Assembly (NCBI GenBank): GCA_019418545.1
Contig: DYBQ01000005.1
Location: 47,596-81,673 of the forward strand
DNA length: 34,078 nucleotides
Source: Clostridiales bacterium
Lineage (GTDB): Bacteria; Bacillota; Clostridia; Oscillospirales; Acutalibacteraceae
Direction: 5' to 3'
Part shown: positions 24,901 to 32,404 of the stretch, one piece after another
Position numbering within the stretch: position 1 is the stretch's first letter
Layout of the letters: each line of letters opens with the position of its first letter
The notes under the pieces: model-generated
What the model saw: the letters and a program-made list of their open reading frames with translations, nothing else
The model's database searches: none
What the model was told of the DNA's origin: nothing
Position numbers and translations under genes: made by a program

Positions 24901-26445
24901 GATAACTCCTGGTACTTCTTGCCTGATACACCTTGGTCAAATTATACCTTTGAGTGTAGAGTTCGAATTGACAGCTGGGGCGGTGGACTGGAAGGCGAAA
25001 AACCTTGGGATAACTTTGCGCCAGTTGTGTATGCATCTGATGGAAGTAACCCTAAACGTTATGCATTGAAGTTTAACCGTGAAGGAAATTTTGAGGCCTA
25101 TGGCAGAACAAATGGTGATAACACATATGATTCTATAACTGCAGAAGAACTTGGAATTACGGAGGCAAACTCCAATCATACTGGTCAGTGGTATGATGTG
25201 AAGATTGAAGCCAAATCCGGAAAAATTACGATGTATTTGAATGGTAAGGAAGCACTGCATATAAACGATAGCAGTCTTACTGCAGGTGGTATTGGGTTTG
25301 ACGGTATTAATGTCCGGTATTATGTAGATGACATCAAAGTGACCGCTAGCGCAACTGGGGACCCGGTTGCCGATGTGGAAGAGGGAACCTATGAATCTCC
25401 AATCGATGTGTTGCTGACTCCTGAAAATGCAGAGGATAATATTTTCTACACACTGGATGGCAGTGACCCTACTAATCCGGAAAAAGGGCAGTATTACATT
25501 ACAGGCGAGCCGATTCATATTGAAAAGACCAGCACTTTGAAGTTTGTGGCTATTCATAATGGACAGACCTATAGTAATATCATTACAAAAGAATATACAA
25601 TTGAAAATGAAGAACCCATAGAGCCTGCAAATAAAACTCTGCTGCAAAAGACCTATGACTATGCCTTGACACTGGATACAGAAGGCGTGGTAGAGAGTGC
25701 TGTGGAGTTGTTTGAAAAGGCAAAGGCCAATGCTAAAGCCGTGCTGGACGACCCGAACGCAACGCAGGAAGAAGTTGACGCAGCGTGGGACGAATTGCTG
25801 GAAGGTATCTGGGGACTTGGTATCACACAGGGCGATAAGACCCAGCTGGAAATGCTGATTGCCCGTGCGGAGCAAATGATGGAAAATGCCGATAAGTATG
25901 TAGATACTCATTGGCAGGAATTTGTAGATGCCTTTGATAAAGCAAAAGAAGTTATGGAAGATGGGGACGCGCTGGAAGAGGATGTACAGTCAGCTTCTGG
26001 GAACCTGTTGGATGCAATTCTGATGCAGCGTTATAAGGCCAACAAGGATAATCTGGAAGATTTGATTCAAAAGGCAAATGGAATCGATTTGAGCCAGTAC
26101 ACCGCAAAGAGTGTAGCCGTATTTAAGGCAGCACTGGAAAATGCAAATCTGGTTCTGGCAGACACAAGCCTGAGTGAAGACGACCAGAGCGTAGTGGATA
26201 GCGCTGTGCAGGAGTTGGAGACTGCAATTAAGAATCTGAGCACAGCAGACGAAACCCCGTCGAACCCCGATGAACCAAATAATGGCGATGAAACACCGTC
26301 TACCTCGGATAAGGGTGACGAAGGGGTAAAATCGCCGACTACCGGAGACAACAGCAATGCAGCAGTTCTTTTCACAGTGGTATTTGCAAGCATGATGTTG
26401 GCAGCACTGGTAGTAATCCGGCGGAAAAAGCAGAACGAAATGTAA
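21919..26445 (+). CDS. Large secreted, cell-wall-anchored beta-helix protein with FIVAR repeats
   Basis: A 1508-residue surface protein, probably glycan-active. It starts at GTG 21919 with AAGGAGG 7 nt before. Order: signal peptide (about 1-31, ending ANAA); right-handed parallel beta-helix (about 40-660, beginning FYVSVKGNDEGDGSKENPFA, a start common in beta-helix lyases and hydrolases); two concanavalin-like jelly-roll modules (about 730-925 and 945-1145, each beginning with a DDFE/EDFE pattern); a chitobiase C-terminal-like module (about 1150-1232, with FYTLDGSDPT); three FIVAR helical repeats (about 1237-1442); a Pro/Asp-rich linker; and a sorting signal SPTTGD (1472-1477), hydrophobic segment and RRKKQ tail. 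The substrate is unknown. GH141-like or lyase activity is possible but unproven. The divergent AraC gene suggests substrate induction. Confidence 0.88.
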   Translation: MKGVWKKITSMLLSASLLTGSWMGAFPANAAETGSSNEKIQQQFYVSVKGNDEGDGSKENPFATVERARQAVDEINDNMTGNIIVNIGAGEYYLDETIYLDENDSGSNGYQVIYRSEDGLGTAQINGGVLVSGWEETTDADIEMGLDESLVGKVYKVQLDPEQYNFNALYVNDEKATMARTRNYQHDERFPSQRGEYMYSAGGGMRDLIWKEGDLDQKAIDGMVAAQERGEEEIAQLFVWDGGNWDWFTNTLPINGIDVSQRKVWATEYPDQPERNRTKYPIGSGARYYLQGNLAFLDVPGEYHYNKTTGELYYYPKEGQEDLDAQKVVVPMVQEIFRLEGSDKPTIPEWGNEPDMTKQVSNVVFDGLVLKNTEYTNYFTSGWNYSDAGGGIWEHAPEAEGSTNPSYDEQTDRTEYKVGAITLINSNHVTIENTQIHNTGLWAVAMFRDNTYHTIQNCDFGYNGYGSITIDGGYPGVGKYCNHITVQNVRMHDIGQNIGHAAGLTVMSCGQSDFRNLEIYNTPRRAIMVSGGPKRDGTDAQLDQITDMYTIGNHFEYIYVYNGEQDSGEDSAVYVCMLFRSGWIQDAYPKSEYPEAYKVDEDGREYFDICWDGVDRHNYFNQILIDNIGSNPSMRDKNTVHGMDLCMGVTGQVLSNIKGTNNQSCTLRIFEESYDKLFLDNLNNNYKSDELINQFDDSKMEYDKIGLTEEFPFPEEFDPYPEEENPDDIYFSDDFESGKVDIRKWTVEKGDAKVSNSWMSEGPHDGVYSLALDGNRNKSNGGIVVSRTFEQDLNKIVEVKYFDKRQDYAGSDVNEEATAVDITPDAWVRVDNGTDVVAIGANGDISKDYYLYKNGEEVIQTEVPRKFGWHTFKFDYTSKTDVKMYIDDELIATLPAESFNYLGMGDWTGNGGASYYDEIRIYGGEYAPPVEDLPLPTPPAAIDSNLYEEDFEGYAIDDENVPEDWTEIGKGDVTTKIAEDPENAENKVLYATSQDNSWYFLPDTPWSNYTFECRVRIDSWGGGLEGEKPWDNFAPVVYASDGSNPKRYALKFNREGNFEAYGRTNGDNTYDSITAEELGITEANSNHTGQWYDVKIEAKSGKITMYLNGKEALHINDSSLTAGGIGFDGINVRYYVDDIKVTASATGDPVADVEEGTYESPIDVLLTPENAEDNIFYTLDGSDPTNPEKGQYYITGEPIHIEKTSTLKFVAIHNGQTYSNIITKEYTIENEEPIEPANKTLLQKTYDYALTLDTEGVVESAVELFEKAKANAKAVLDDPNATQEEVDAAWDELLEGIWGLGITQGDKTQLEMLIARAEQMMENADKYVDTHWQEFVDAFDKAKEVMEDGDALEEDVQSASGNLLDAILMQRYKANKDNLEDLIQKANGIDLSQYTAKSVAVFKAALENANLVLADTSLSEDDQSVVDSAVQELETAIKNLSTADETPSNPDEPNNGDETPSTSDKGDEGVKSPTTGDNSNAAVLFTVVFASMMLAALVVIRRKKQNEM

Positions 26446-26456
26446 AAAACTTTAAA

Positions 26457-26492
26457 ACCACCCCCGGCTGATTTTCATCAGCCGGGGGTGGT
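26457..26492 (+). terminator. Terminator-like hairpin after the beta-helix gene
   Basis: A perfect 15-bp GC-rich stem (ACCACCCCCGGCTGA with its complement, 26457-26471 and 26478-26492) has a 6-nt loop. The following sequence has only a broken T-run, so termination may be partial, but the stem also insulates against 3' decay. Confidence 0.75.
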
Positions 26493-26654
26493 CTGTTGTT
26501 TTAACGAGCAGAGTTTTTTAGAAGAAAGAATAAAAAATATGGTGAAACTATGAAAACATTCCAATAGTAATAATTGTTGAAAGAGTAGAATTGAATGTCA
26601 TCGGTCATATTAAGAATTACACAGTTTTTTACCAAAAATAATAGAATTATTCTA

Positions 26655-26682
26655 TTGACTTTCTAATACTTAATGGTAGAAT
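26655..26682 (+). promoter_or_regulatory. Sigma-A promoter of the cobalamin-controlled operon
   Basis: TTGACT (26655-26660) and TAGAAT (26677-26682) with a 16-bp spacer lie about 25 bp before the first riboswitch helix. The 160 bp to its left (26493-26654) is AT-rich with no other feature I can recognise. Confidence 0.6.
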
Positions 26683-26706
26683 GTTACTTGAAAATTGAAT
26701 AAATCG

Positions 26707-26884
26707 CAATATGGTGCCTATGGAAGCATAGGAGAATTGGGAAGTATCGGTGAAAATCCGACGCGACAGCCATCACTGTGATTGACGATGAAAAAGGCAG
26801 TATGTCATTGGGGTGTTTACATCCTGAGAAGGCGCTTTTTTTCGGCAGAGCCGTAAGTCATAAGTCAGGAAACCAGCCATGTTG
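26707..26884 (+). ncRNA. Cobalamin riboswitch
   Basis: The core motifs of the B12 aptamer are present in order: GGTGCC (26713-26718), GGGAAGTATCGGTGAAAATCC (about 26739-26759) with the following GCGACAGCC, the CACTGTGA block (26774-26781), and the B12-box form AGTCAGGAAACCAGCC (26863-26878). CAATATGG (26707-26714) pairs with CCATGTTG (26877-26884, one G-U) to close the RNA. It is followed by a terminator, so when a cobalamin is bound the downstream genes would be switched off. Confidence 0.95.
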
Positions 26885-26963
26885 TTAGAGGAAGTATATA
26901 TTCTTGGGTAAAGGGGAATATACCTGTTTTATGGAAAATCAACCGTGGAAAAGTGTTGGTCGT

Positions 26964-26998
26964 AAGCCGCTTTCTCTAAAAAGAGAAGGCGGCTTTTT
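26964..26998 (+). terminator. Riboswitch expression-platform terminator
   Basis: AAGCCGC and TTCTC (26964-26975) pair with GAGAA and GCGGCTT (26983-26995), followed by TTTTTG. It lies 80 nt after the cobalamin aptamer and well before the first gene, so it can act as the attenuator. Confidence 0.85.
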
Positions 26999-27242
26999 GA
27001 TTTGTTACCAAATGTCTTGATAACAAATCATCGTAGACAACAAATGTTTCTTGCAATTTTTTAATTACTATAAGAACAAGATGCTTTGTTGTTCCAGTTA
27101 TAAAAAGTTCAAAAATTATGTATCAAAGTAAATAACAAAAGGAGGGGGATAGTACCCACAAATTTATAGGTTTAAAGCTATTTTTATCTTTATTAAATGC
27201 AAAACGCAGAAAAGCTGTTGTAAAAAGGAAAGGGTTTGAAAA
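26999..27242 (+). other. AT-rich leader between attenuator and first gene
   Basis: This 244-nt leader contains no gene that I can support. It holds an unusual ribosome-site-like AAAGGAGGGGG (27138-27148) without a start codon at a usable distance, followed by a small GGG/CCC hairpin. The real ribosome site AAAGG-AAAGGG (27225-27236) precedes the ATG at 27243. Confidence 0.4.
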
Positions 27243-30200
27243 ATGAGTATTTTGAAAAAGAAAGTGAACCGATGTGTGTGGAGTATCATGCTGACTGCAG
27301 CTATGTTGTTGGGAATCATGTCACCAGCTTTTGCAGCCTCGATTCCGCTGGCAGAAAATCAAACTGCGATAGTAACAATGGAATACATTGACGAAAACGG
27401 AAAAGCAGAATACTTTCTTGAACCCACACAAGTGGAAATAAAGGACAACCATGTTTTGAATGAAGCTTATCAGGACAAAGGTGAAATTACTTATAGCGCA
27501 ATTTACGGATTTACCGTTACCCCGAAGGATGGAGAGCCTGTCGGAGAAGTGGACTGAGGTAAAAAAGCCTGGTGGCCTTTTGCCAACAGTAGAAAGGTAG
27601 GAAATAAGTATGAGGTACAGTCCGGTGAAGTAATTCGCTTTATTTACACACAGGATAATAAGGTGGGATTTCCGGGATATGTTCCTCCTGCTGGAGAAGG
27701 AGAACAAGGTTCTATTAGTGTTAATAAAGATAAGTTGATTGCAAATCTTGGAAAAATAACAGAAAAGCAAATTGAGGATAATACAGAAATCTATCAAAGC
27801 GCTTTAGCAGTTGCGATTGATTTCGATGCAACACAGGAAGTGGTTAATGAGCAAGCAGAAAAGATAGCTGACATCTTAAATCAGCAAGTCCCTGCAACCG
27901 ATATTACTGTTTCCCCTAAAGAAGTAACCTTGATGGTAGGAGAAACGCAGCAGATGACCGCTACACTCACTCCTGCCGAATCGAACGATATTGTTGTTTG
28001 GTCCAGTGAAGATACAGATGTGGTGGAAATCACTTCCGATGGGCTTGTTTACGCAGTCGGAGCAGGAAAAACCACTATTACCGCTCAAGCAAATCAAAAT
28101 GTAAAAAAAACAGTGGAAATTACTGTGACAGGTATTCCGACGGAAAGTATTACATTAAATAAAACCAGTTTGGTGTTAGAAGACGGCGAGGGCGTTCGCT
28201 TGACTGCAACGGTCACACCGGGTGATACCACAGACAAATTGATTTGGACAAGTGACGATGAAACCATAGCTTCTGTAGATGAAACGGGTATGGTTATAGC
28301 CAAAAAAGCGGGAACGGCAACAATTCAAGTGGTTTCGGGAGATAAAAGCGCATCGTGTACCGTAACCGTTACAAAAAGAGAAGAAGCTACAGAACCGACT
28401 GTTGTATTTGAACATACAGACGGTAGAATCACAAAATTAGACGATAATAAAACTGTGACACTTTCCGCTTTAGATGAAGGCAAGTTTGTAGTAGAAGGAA
28501 AAGACGGAAACTATACTCCTTATTGGATTTGTCAGGAGAAAGTGGAAGGCTCTGAATCTTCTAACATCTATATTGCTTCCGGTGGAAAATTCTATCCGGC
28601 CATAGGCGAATATCCGGCATATGTGTATACCAAAAATCCAGAGTGGTATGACGATGCAGAGTTAATTGCAGAATTTACTTTGAAAGTAGTCCCAAGTAAT
28701 GTAACAGAATTAAAGCTCTATATGAACGGCAGAGAACTGAATACAGAAAATCCGGTTCAGCTAAACGGGACAGAAGCCAAAACCGTGACAGTAAAAGGAA
28801 AAGTGGATGGTATTTTTATTCCGCTCCCGACTCAGGCGCTGAATGCGACTTCAACAGAAGGTTCTTATATTTATGAATCTTTTGATGAAGAAAATGCTCT
28901 TGATTTTTTTGCTGAAAATCAGGACATGCATACGTTCACTATCTCTATGTTGGATAATCCGGAGATAAAAGTAGAATTCAAAGCCACTTCTAAAAAAATT
29001 GAGGTAACTGGTTTGACGGTAACCTATCCGGAAACATTCTATATCAATAACTGGAATGGATTAGGCAACCAGTATGTGGGTATCACTTCTCATGCTCCTG
29101 ATAAAGACGGAAGATATGAGATAAATATCGAGCCATATAATGCCACTGTAAAAGATGTTCAGTGGGTTTCTCACAATCCTGAAATCGCCGAATTCCAGGA
29201 AACCTATAATAATGGTATTGTCCCGAAAAAAGCGGGAACTGCAAAATTTACCGTAACCAGTGTGGATAATCCGGCTGCAAAACAGGAGATTACGATTCGC
29301 TTTGAGTATAAAAACCCATTGGAAAAAGTGGAGTTGAAAAAGACGTATTATACTTTAGAACAATATGAAACATTGGATTTGAATTTGATTGTTACGCCGT
29401 CTAACGCAACCAATCAAAAATTTGTCTGGACATACAGCCAAGAAGGTATTGTTAAAGTAGAAGACCGTGTAAGCAGTGGTGTCGGTACCATGACAACAAC
29501 GCATGTCCTGTCTGCATTACAGCAGGGAACGGTGACTGTAACAGGTGTACCTGTTGATGATACAAAAGGCGCTAATTCAATTCAGTTTACGGTAACCGTA
29601 ACCGAACCATCAGAAGTAGAGGACCTTGATTTTGACAAATATGTTACGCAAAATATCAAACACGCCAACAGTTATTTAACAAGTGAATTGACAGACTATT
29701 ATATGTATGGTTCTGAATGGAGCATTTTTACGATTTTGAGGTCCGGTGGAAAATTAAAGCAGACAGATTTGAATGTCTTTTACAATAGTATCTCCCAAAA
29801 GCTCCAAAGCGGAGATAGGCTGCTTCCTACCGATTACTTTAGAATGGTAGTGGCTTTACAGGTAATGGGCAAAGATCCGACCAATGCAGATGGAATTAAT
29901 GTAATTGACTTACTGTGCAATTACGATAATCTGAATCGTTTGTCATCTAACATGATGAACTATACCCTGATGGCGCTTGATACGAAAGACTACGAAGTTC
30001 CAGAAGGCGCGAAGTGGACAAGAGATGTTTTGATTGAAAATATCCTTGCCTTCCAAAATCCTGAAAATGGAGGGTTTGGCCTTTCTGATAATAAAACCGT
30101 AGGCATTGACATCACTGCTATGACGTTGCAGGGATTGGCGCCTTATAATAACGCTGATTATCCCGAGGTCCAAGAAGCAATTCAGAAAGGTTTGGATTAC

Positions 30201-30908
30201 TTACGAAATGAAATGACAACAGATTGCGGATACTTCGTGGAAGGCGACGACAACGGGTGCTCTGCGGCTCAGGTATTGACCGCTCTTTGTACCTTAGGAA
30301 TTGACCCCTTAACTCCCAATAATGGTTTTACCAAGGGTTCCAATAATCTGGTAGTAAAATTGGACGAGTTCCGCTTGGATGATGGATTTACTACCTTTAT
30401 GAGCAGACGGGAACCCGATGGAATGGCTGCTTCACAAATCGGCTATGCCCTTGAATCTTATCGCAGACTTGCGGAGGGTGAAAACAGTATTTTTGATTTG
30501 ACGGATGTAGGGCAGTTATCCCAGGAAGAAATTGATCGATTGGCAGCACAGGAAGTAATGGATTTGATTGGAAAAATTGGAACCGTTACAAAAGATAGTA
30601 AAGATAAAATTTGTGCAGCAAGAAATGCGTATGATTTTTTAACAGAGAATCAGAAAAAGCTGGTAACGAATTATTCTGTTCTATTAAAGGCCGAAGAATT
30701 GTATGCACAGCTTACTCAGGAGAATGGAAACGGGTCTGGAAATGACAACGACTCTAACGACACCCAACCAACAGCTCCGCAAAATCCGGAAACAGGCGAC
30801 GTATCTGCTTATGGCTTTGAATGGCTCTCCCTTACTTTATCCGGATTTATTCTGGCAGTACTGACGAAAGAAGTATTTTTCAAAAACAAAACCAACTGTA
30901 CTAGATAA
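27243..30908 (+). pseudogene. Large secreted Big_2/alpha-barrel protein interrupted by an in-frame TGA
   Basis: One reading frame of 1221 codons is broken only by a TGA at codon 105 (27555-27557). The upper part has a ribosome site, a signal peptide (about 1-32, ending AFAA) and a DUF4430-like segment. After the TGA the same frame continues with WWPFANSRKVGNKYEVQSG and GEVIRFIYTQD, similar to the end of the DUF4430 domain in the next gene. Then come a short helical part, two Big_2 Ig-like domains (about 218-377), further beta modules, an alpha/alpha-barrel domain (about 795-1080, prenyltransferase/intrinsic-factor-like, including FQNPENGGFG), a helical module and a C-terminal NPETGD sorting signal with hydrophobic segment. 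No ribosome site exists after the TGA, so the second part has no independent start. It is the first gene of the cobalamin-controlled operon and may be a corrinoid-binding surface protein. Confidence 0.75.
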
Positions 30909-30918
30909 TGGTTCGTGA

Positions 30919-30955
30919 AAAGCATAAGAGGAGAACACTCTCCTCTTATTGCTTT
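30919..30955 (+). other. Intercistronic hairpin before the DUF4430 lipoprotein gene
   Basis: AAAGCATAAGAGGAG (30919-30933) pairs with CTCCTCTTATTGCTTT (30940-30955), with one bulged base. It has no run of T after it, so it may set mRNA ends or stability rather than end transcription completely. Confidence 0.6.
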
Positions 30956-30991
30956 ACTCGTTATGATTTATTTTTGGAAAGCGGGTTCAAA

Positions 30992-31795
30992 ATGAAGGTA
31001 AAAAAAATTAGCAAATCTATGTTGAGTTTACTGATGGTTTTTTGTTTGTCTTTTGTCCTTTGTTCCTGTGTATCAAAAACGGAAACTGCAAATGAAATTA
31101 GCAGTTCCTTATCAGAAGCATCGCAGTTAACAGAATCATCCGTAGAAAGTTCTTCGGAAATCTCTTCTGTGGCGTCTGAAAGTTCGAAGACGGAATCTTC
31201 TAAAGAAGAGATTTCTCAAAGTGAATCCTCAAAAGAAACACAAACCAGCAATTTGGATAAGAATTTTTCTTCAAGCTATAAGGGAGATACAAGTTCAAAC
31301 TCCAATAAGACTTCTTCCAGTCAGAGCAGCTCTTCCTCAACTGTTTCTAAACCAAATAAAACTCCAAAACCAGAAACTAGTACCCCTGACTCAAAACCGG
31401 CTAAACAAACCTGTTATCTTACAATCGATTGTAAAACGATTTTGAACCGTATGGATAAGCTTACGCCTGGAAAAGAATCCTTTGTCCCCAAGGATGGATA
31501 TATTTTAAAGAAAACCGCAGTCTCTTTTGAAGAAGGAGAAAGTGTTTTCGACGTTTTATTAAGGGAAACCAGGGCAAGAAACATCCATATGGAGCATGAA
31601 TTTTTCCCGATTTATAAAAGTGAGTATATTGAGGGGATTAATCAGTTATATGAGTTCGACTGTGGGGCTGGCTCTGGTTGGATGTACTATGTTAATGGGG
31701 GAAAGCCGGATTATGGCGTAAGTAAATATAGTTTGAAAGACGGAGATGATATTCAAATCCGTTATACTTGTGATTTAGGGAATGATTTAGAATAA
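30992..31795 (+). CDS. DUF4430 (transcobalamin-like C-terminal domain) lipoprotein
   Basis: A 267-residue lipoprotein. The N-terminus is basic and hydrophobic and ends in a lipobox LCSC, putting the lipidated cysteine at 26. A Ser/Thr/Lys-rich linker (about 35-150) spans the wall. The folded domain (about 155-267) begins TCYLTIDCKTILNRMDKL and contains VFDVLLRETRAR, GSGWMYYVNG and the end KDGDDIQIRYTCDLG. These are the DUF4430 features related to the beta domain of intrinsic factor and transcobalamin. I chose ATG 30992, because an upstream ATG at 30908 would include a strong hairpin and precede the signal peptide by 28 odd residues. The cobalamin riboswitch and adjacent ECF genes suggest a corrinoid-binding role. 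Confidence 0.85.
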   Translation: MKVKKISKSMLSLLMVFCLSFVLCSCVSKTETANEISSSLSEASQLTESSVESSSEISSVASESSKTESSKEEISQSESSKETQTSNLDKNFSSSYKGDTSSNSNKTSSSQSSSSSTVSKPNKTPKPETSTPDSKPAKQTCYLTIDCKTILNRMDKLTPGKESFVPKDGYILKKTAVSFEEGESVFDVLLRETRARNIHMEHEFFPIYKSEYIEGINQLYEFDCGAGSGWMYYVNGGKPDYGVSKYSLKDGDDIQIRYTCDLGNDLE

Positions 31796-31810
31796 GAAGG
31801 AAGATTAGTT

Positions 31811-32404
31811 GTGAAAGATAGTTTTTCTGCTTATCATCCCATCGTAAATTTTGTGTTTTACGGTTTGATTTTAGGGATTTCCATGTTTTTTATGCATCCT
31901 GTGCTGATGACGATTTCCGCTTTGGGAGCGTTATCCATGGTGTTTCGCTTTGTCCCAAGGTTTTACGCACAAATGGCCAAAGTGTCTTCAGCTCAGAAAT
32001 GTATTGGCCGGGATGTGACAAATGGCTCGGTAAAGCAAAAACTTCATCAGGGAATCAAGATTCTTTCGATTATGGTTACTTGGTCCCTTGAAAATTCGGT
32101 CGAAACTGCAGACTCTATGAAATCCAGAGGATATGGCTTACGAGGCAGGACTAACTTTCATCTTTATTCCTTTGAAAAACGGGATAAAGCGCTGTTGGTG
32201 CTGATGGTATTAGCTTTTCTCTGGATTGTAGTAGGGATTACAAGCGAAAGAATTTTCGTTCTTTATTATCCAGTTTTTTCAATGAATGAATGGTCGCTTT
32301 ATGCAGTAATTGGATATATTTTATATGGGATTGTATGTTTCTTACCGATGATTCTGAATATTGCGGAGGATATCAAATGGCATTATTTGAAATCAAAGAT
32401 TTAA
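31811..32404 (+). CDS. ecfT: EcfT-like energy-coupling membrane protein, apparently internally shortened
   Basis: A 197-residue membrane protein that starts at GTG 31811 (AAGGAAG 8 nt upstream). It begins with the EcfT-type N-terminus SAYHPIVNFVFYG and a first membrane helix. Then from about residue 40 it jumps straight to VFRFVPRFYAQMAKVSSAQKC. The coupling-helix signature ETADSMKSRGYGL is at about residue 110-120, and two more membrane helices follow. EcfT/CbiQ-like proteins are typically 260-320 residues with this signature past position 200, so about 100 residues containing several helices appear to be missing. Its job would be to couple ATPases to an S-component. It overlaps the ATPase gene by 28 bp. 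Whether the short form is functional is doubtful. Confidence 0.75.
   Translation: MKDSFSAYHPIVNFVFYGLILGISMFFMHPVLMTISALGALSMVFRFVPRFYAQMAKVSSAQKCIGRDVTNGSVKQKLHQGIKILSIMVTWSLENSVETADSMKSRGYGLRGRTNFHLYSFEKRDKALLVLMVLAFLWIVVGITSERIFVLYYPVFSMNEWSLYAVIGYILYGIVCFLPMILNIAEDIKWHYLKSKI

Noticed and set aside
26999..27242. CRISPR or direct-repeat array in the AT-rich leader (ACAAATG occurs more than once)
   Set aside because: The repeats are short, irregularly spaced and without spacers of constant length.
27540..27600. Selenocysteine recoding of the TGA at 27555
   Set aside because: An imperfect small hairpin follows the TGA, but the protein is secreted, Sec has no expected role in this domain, and no selenium genes are seen. 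The second lesion is a TAA, which Sec machinery does not read.
27663..30908. Independent gene starting at GTG 27663
   Set aside because: No ribosome site, no signal peptide despite a C-terminal sorting signal, and it is in the same frame as the upstream signal-peptide part.
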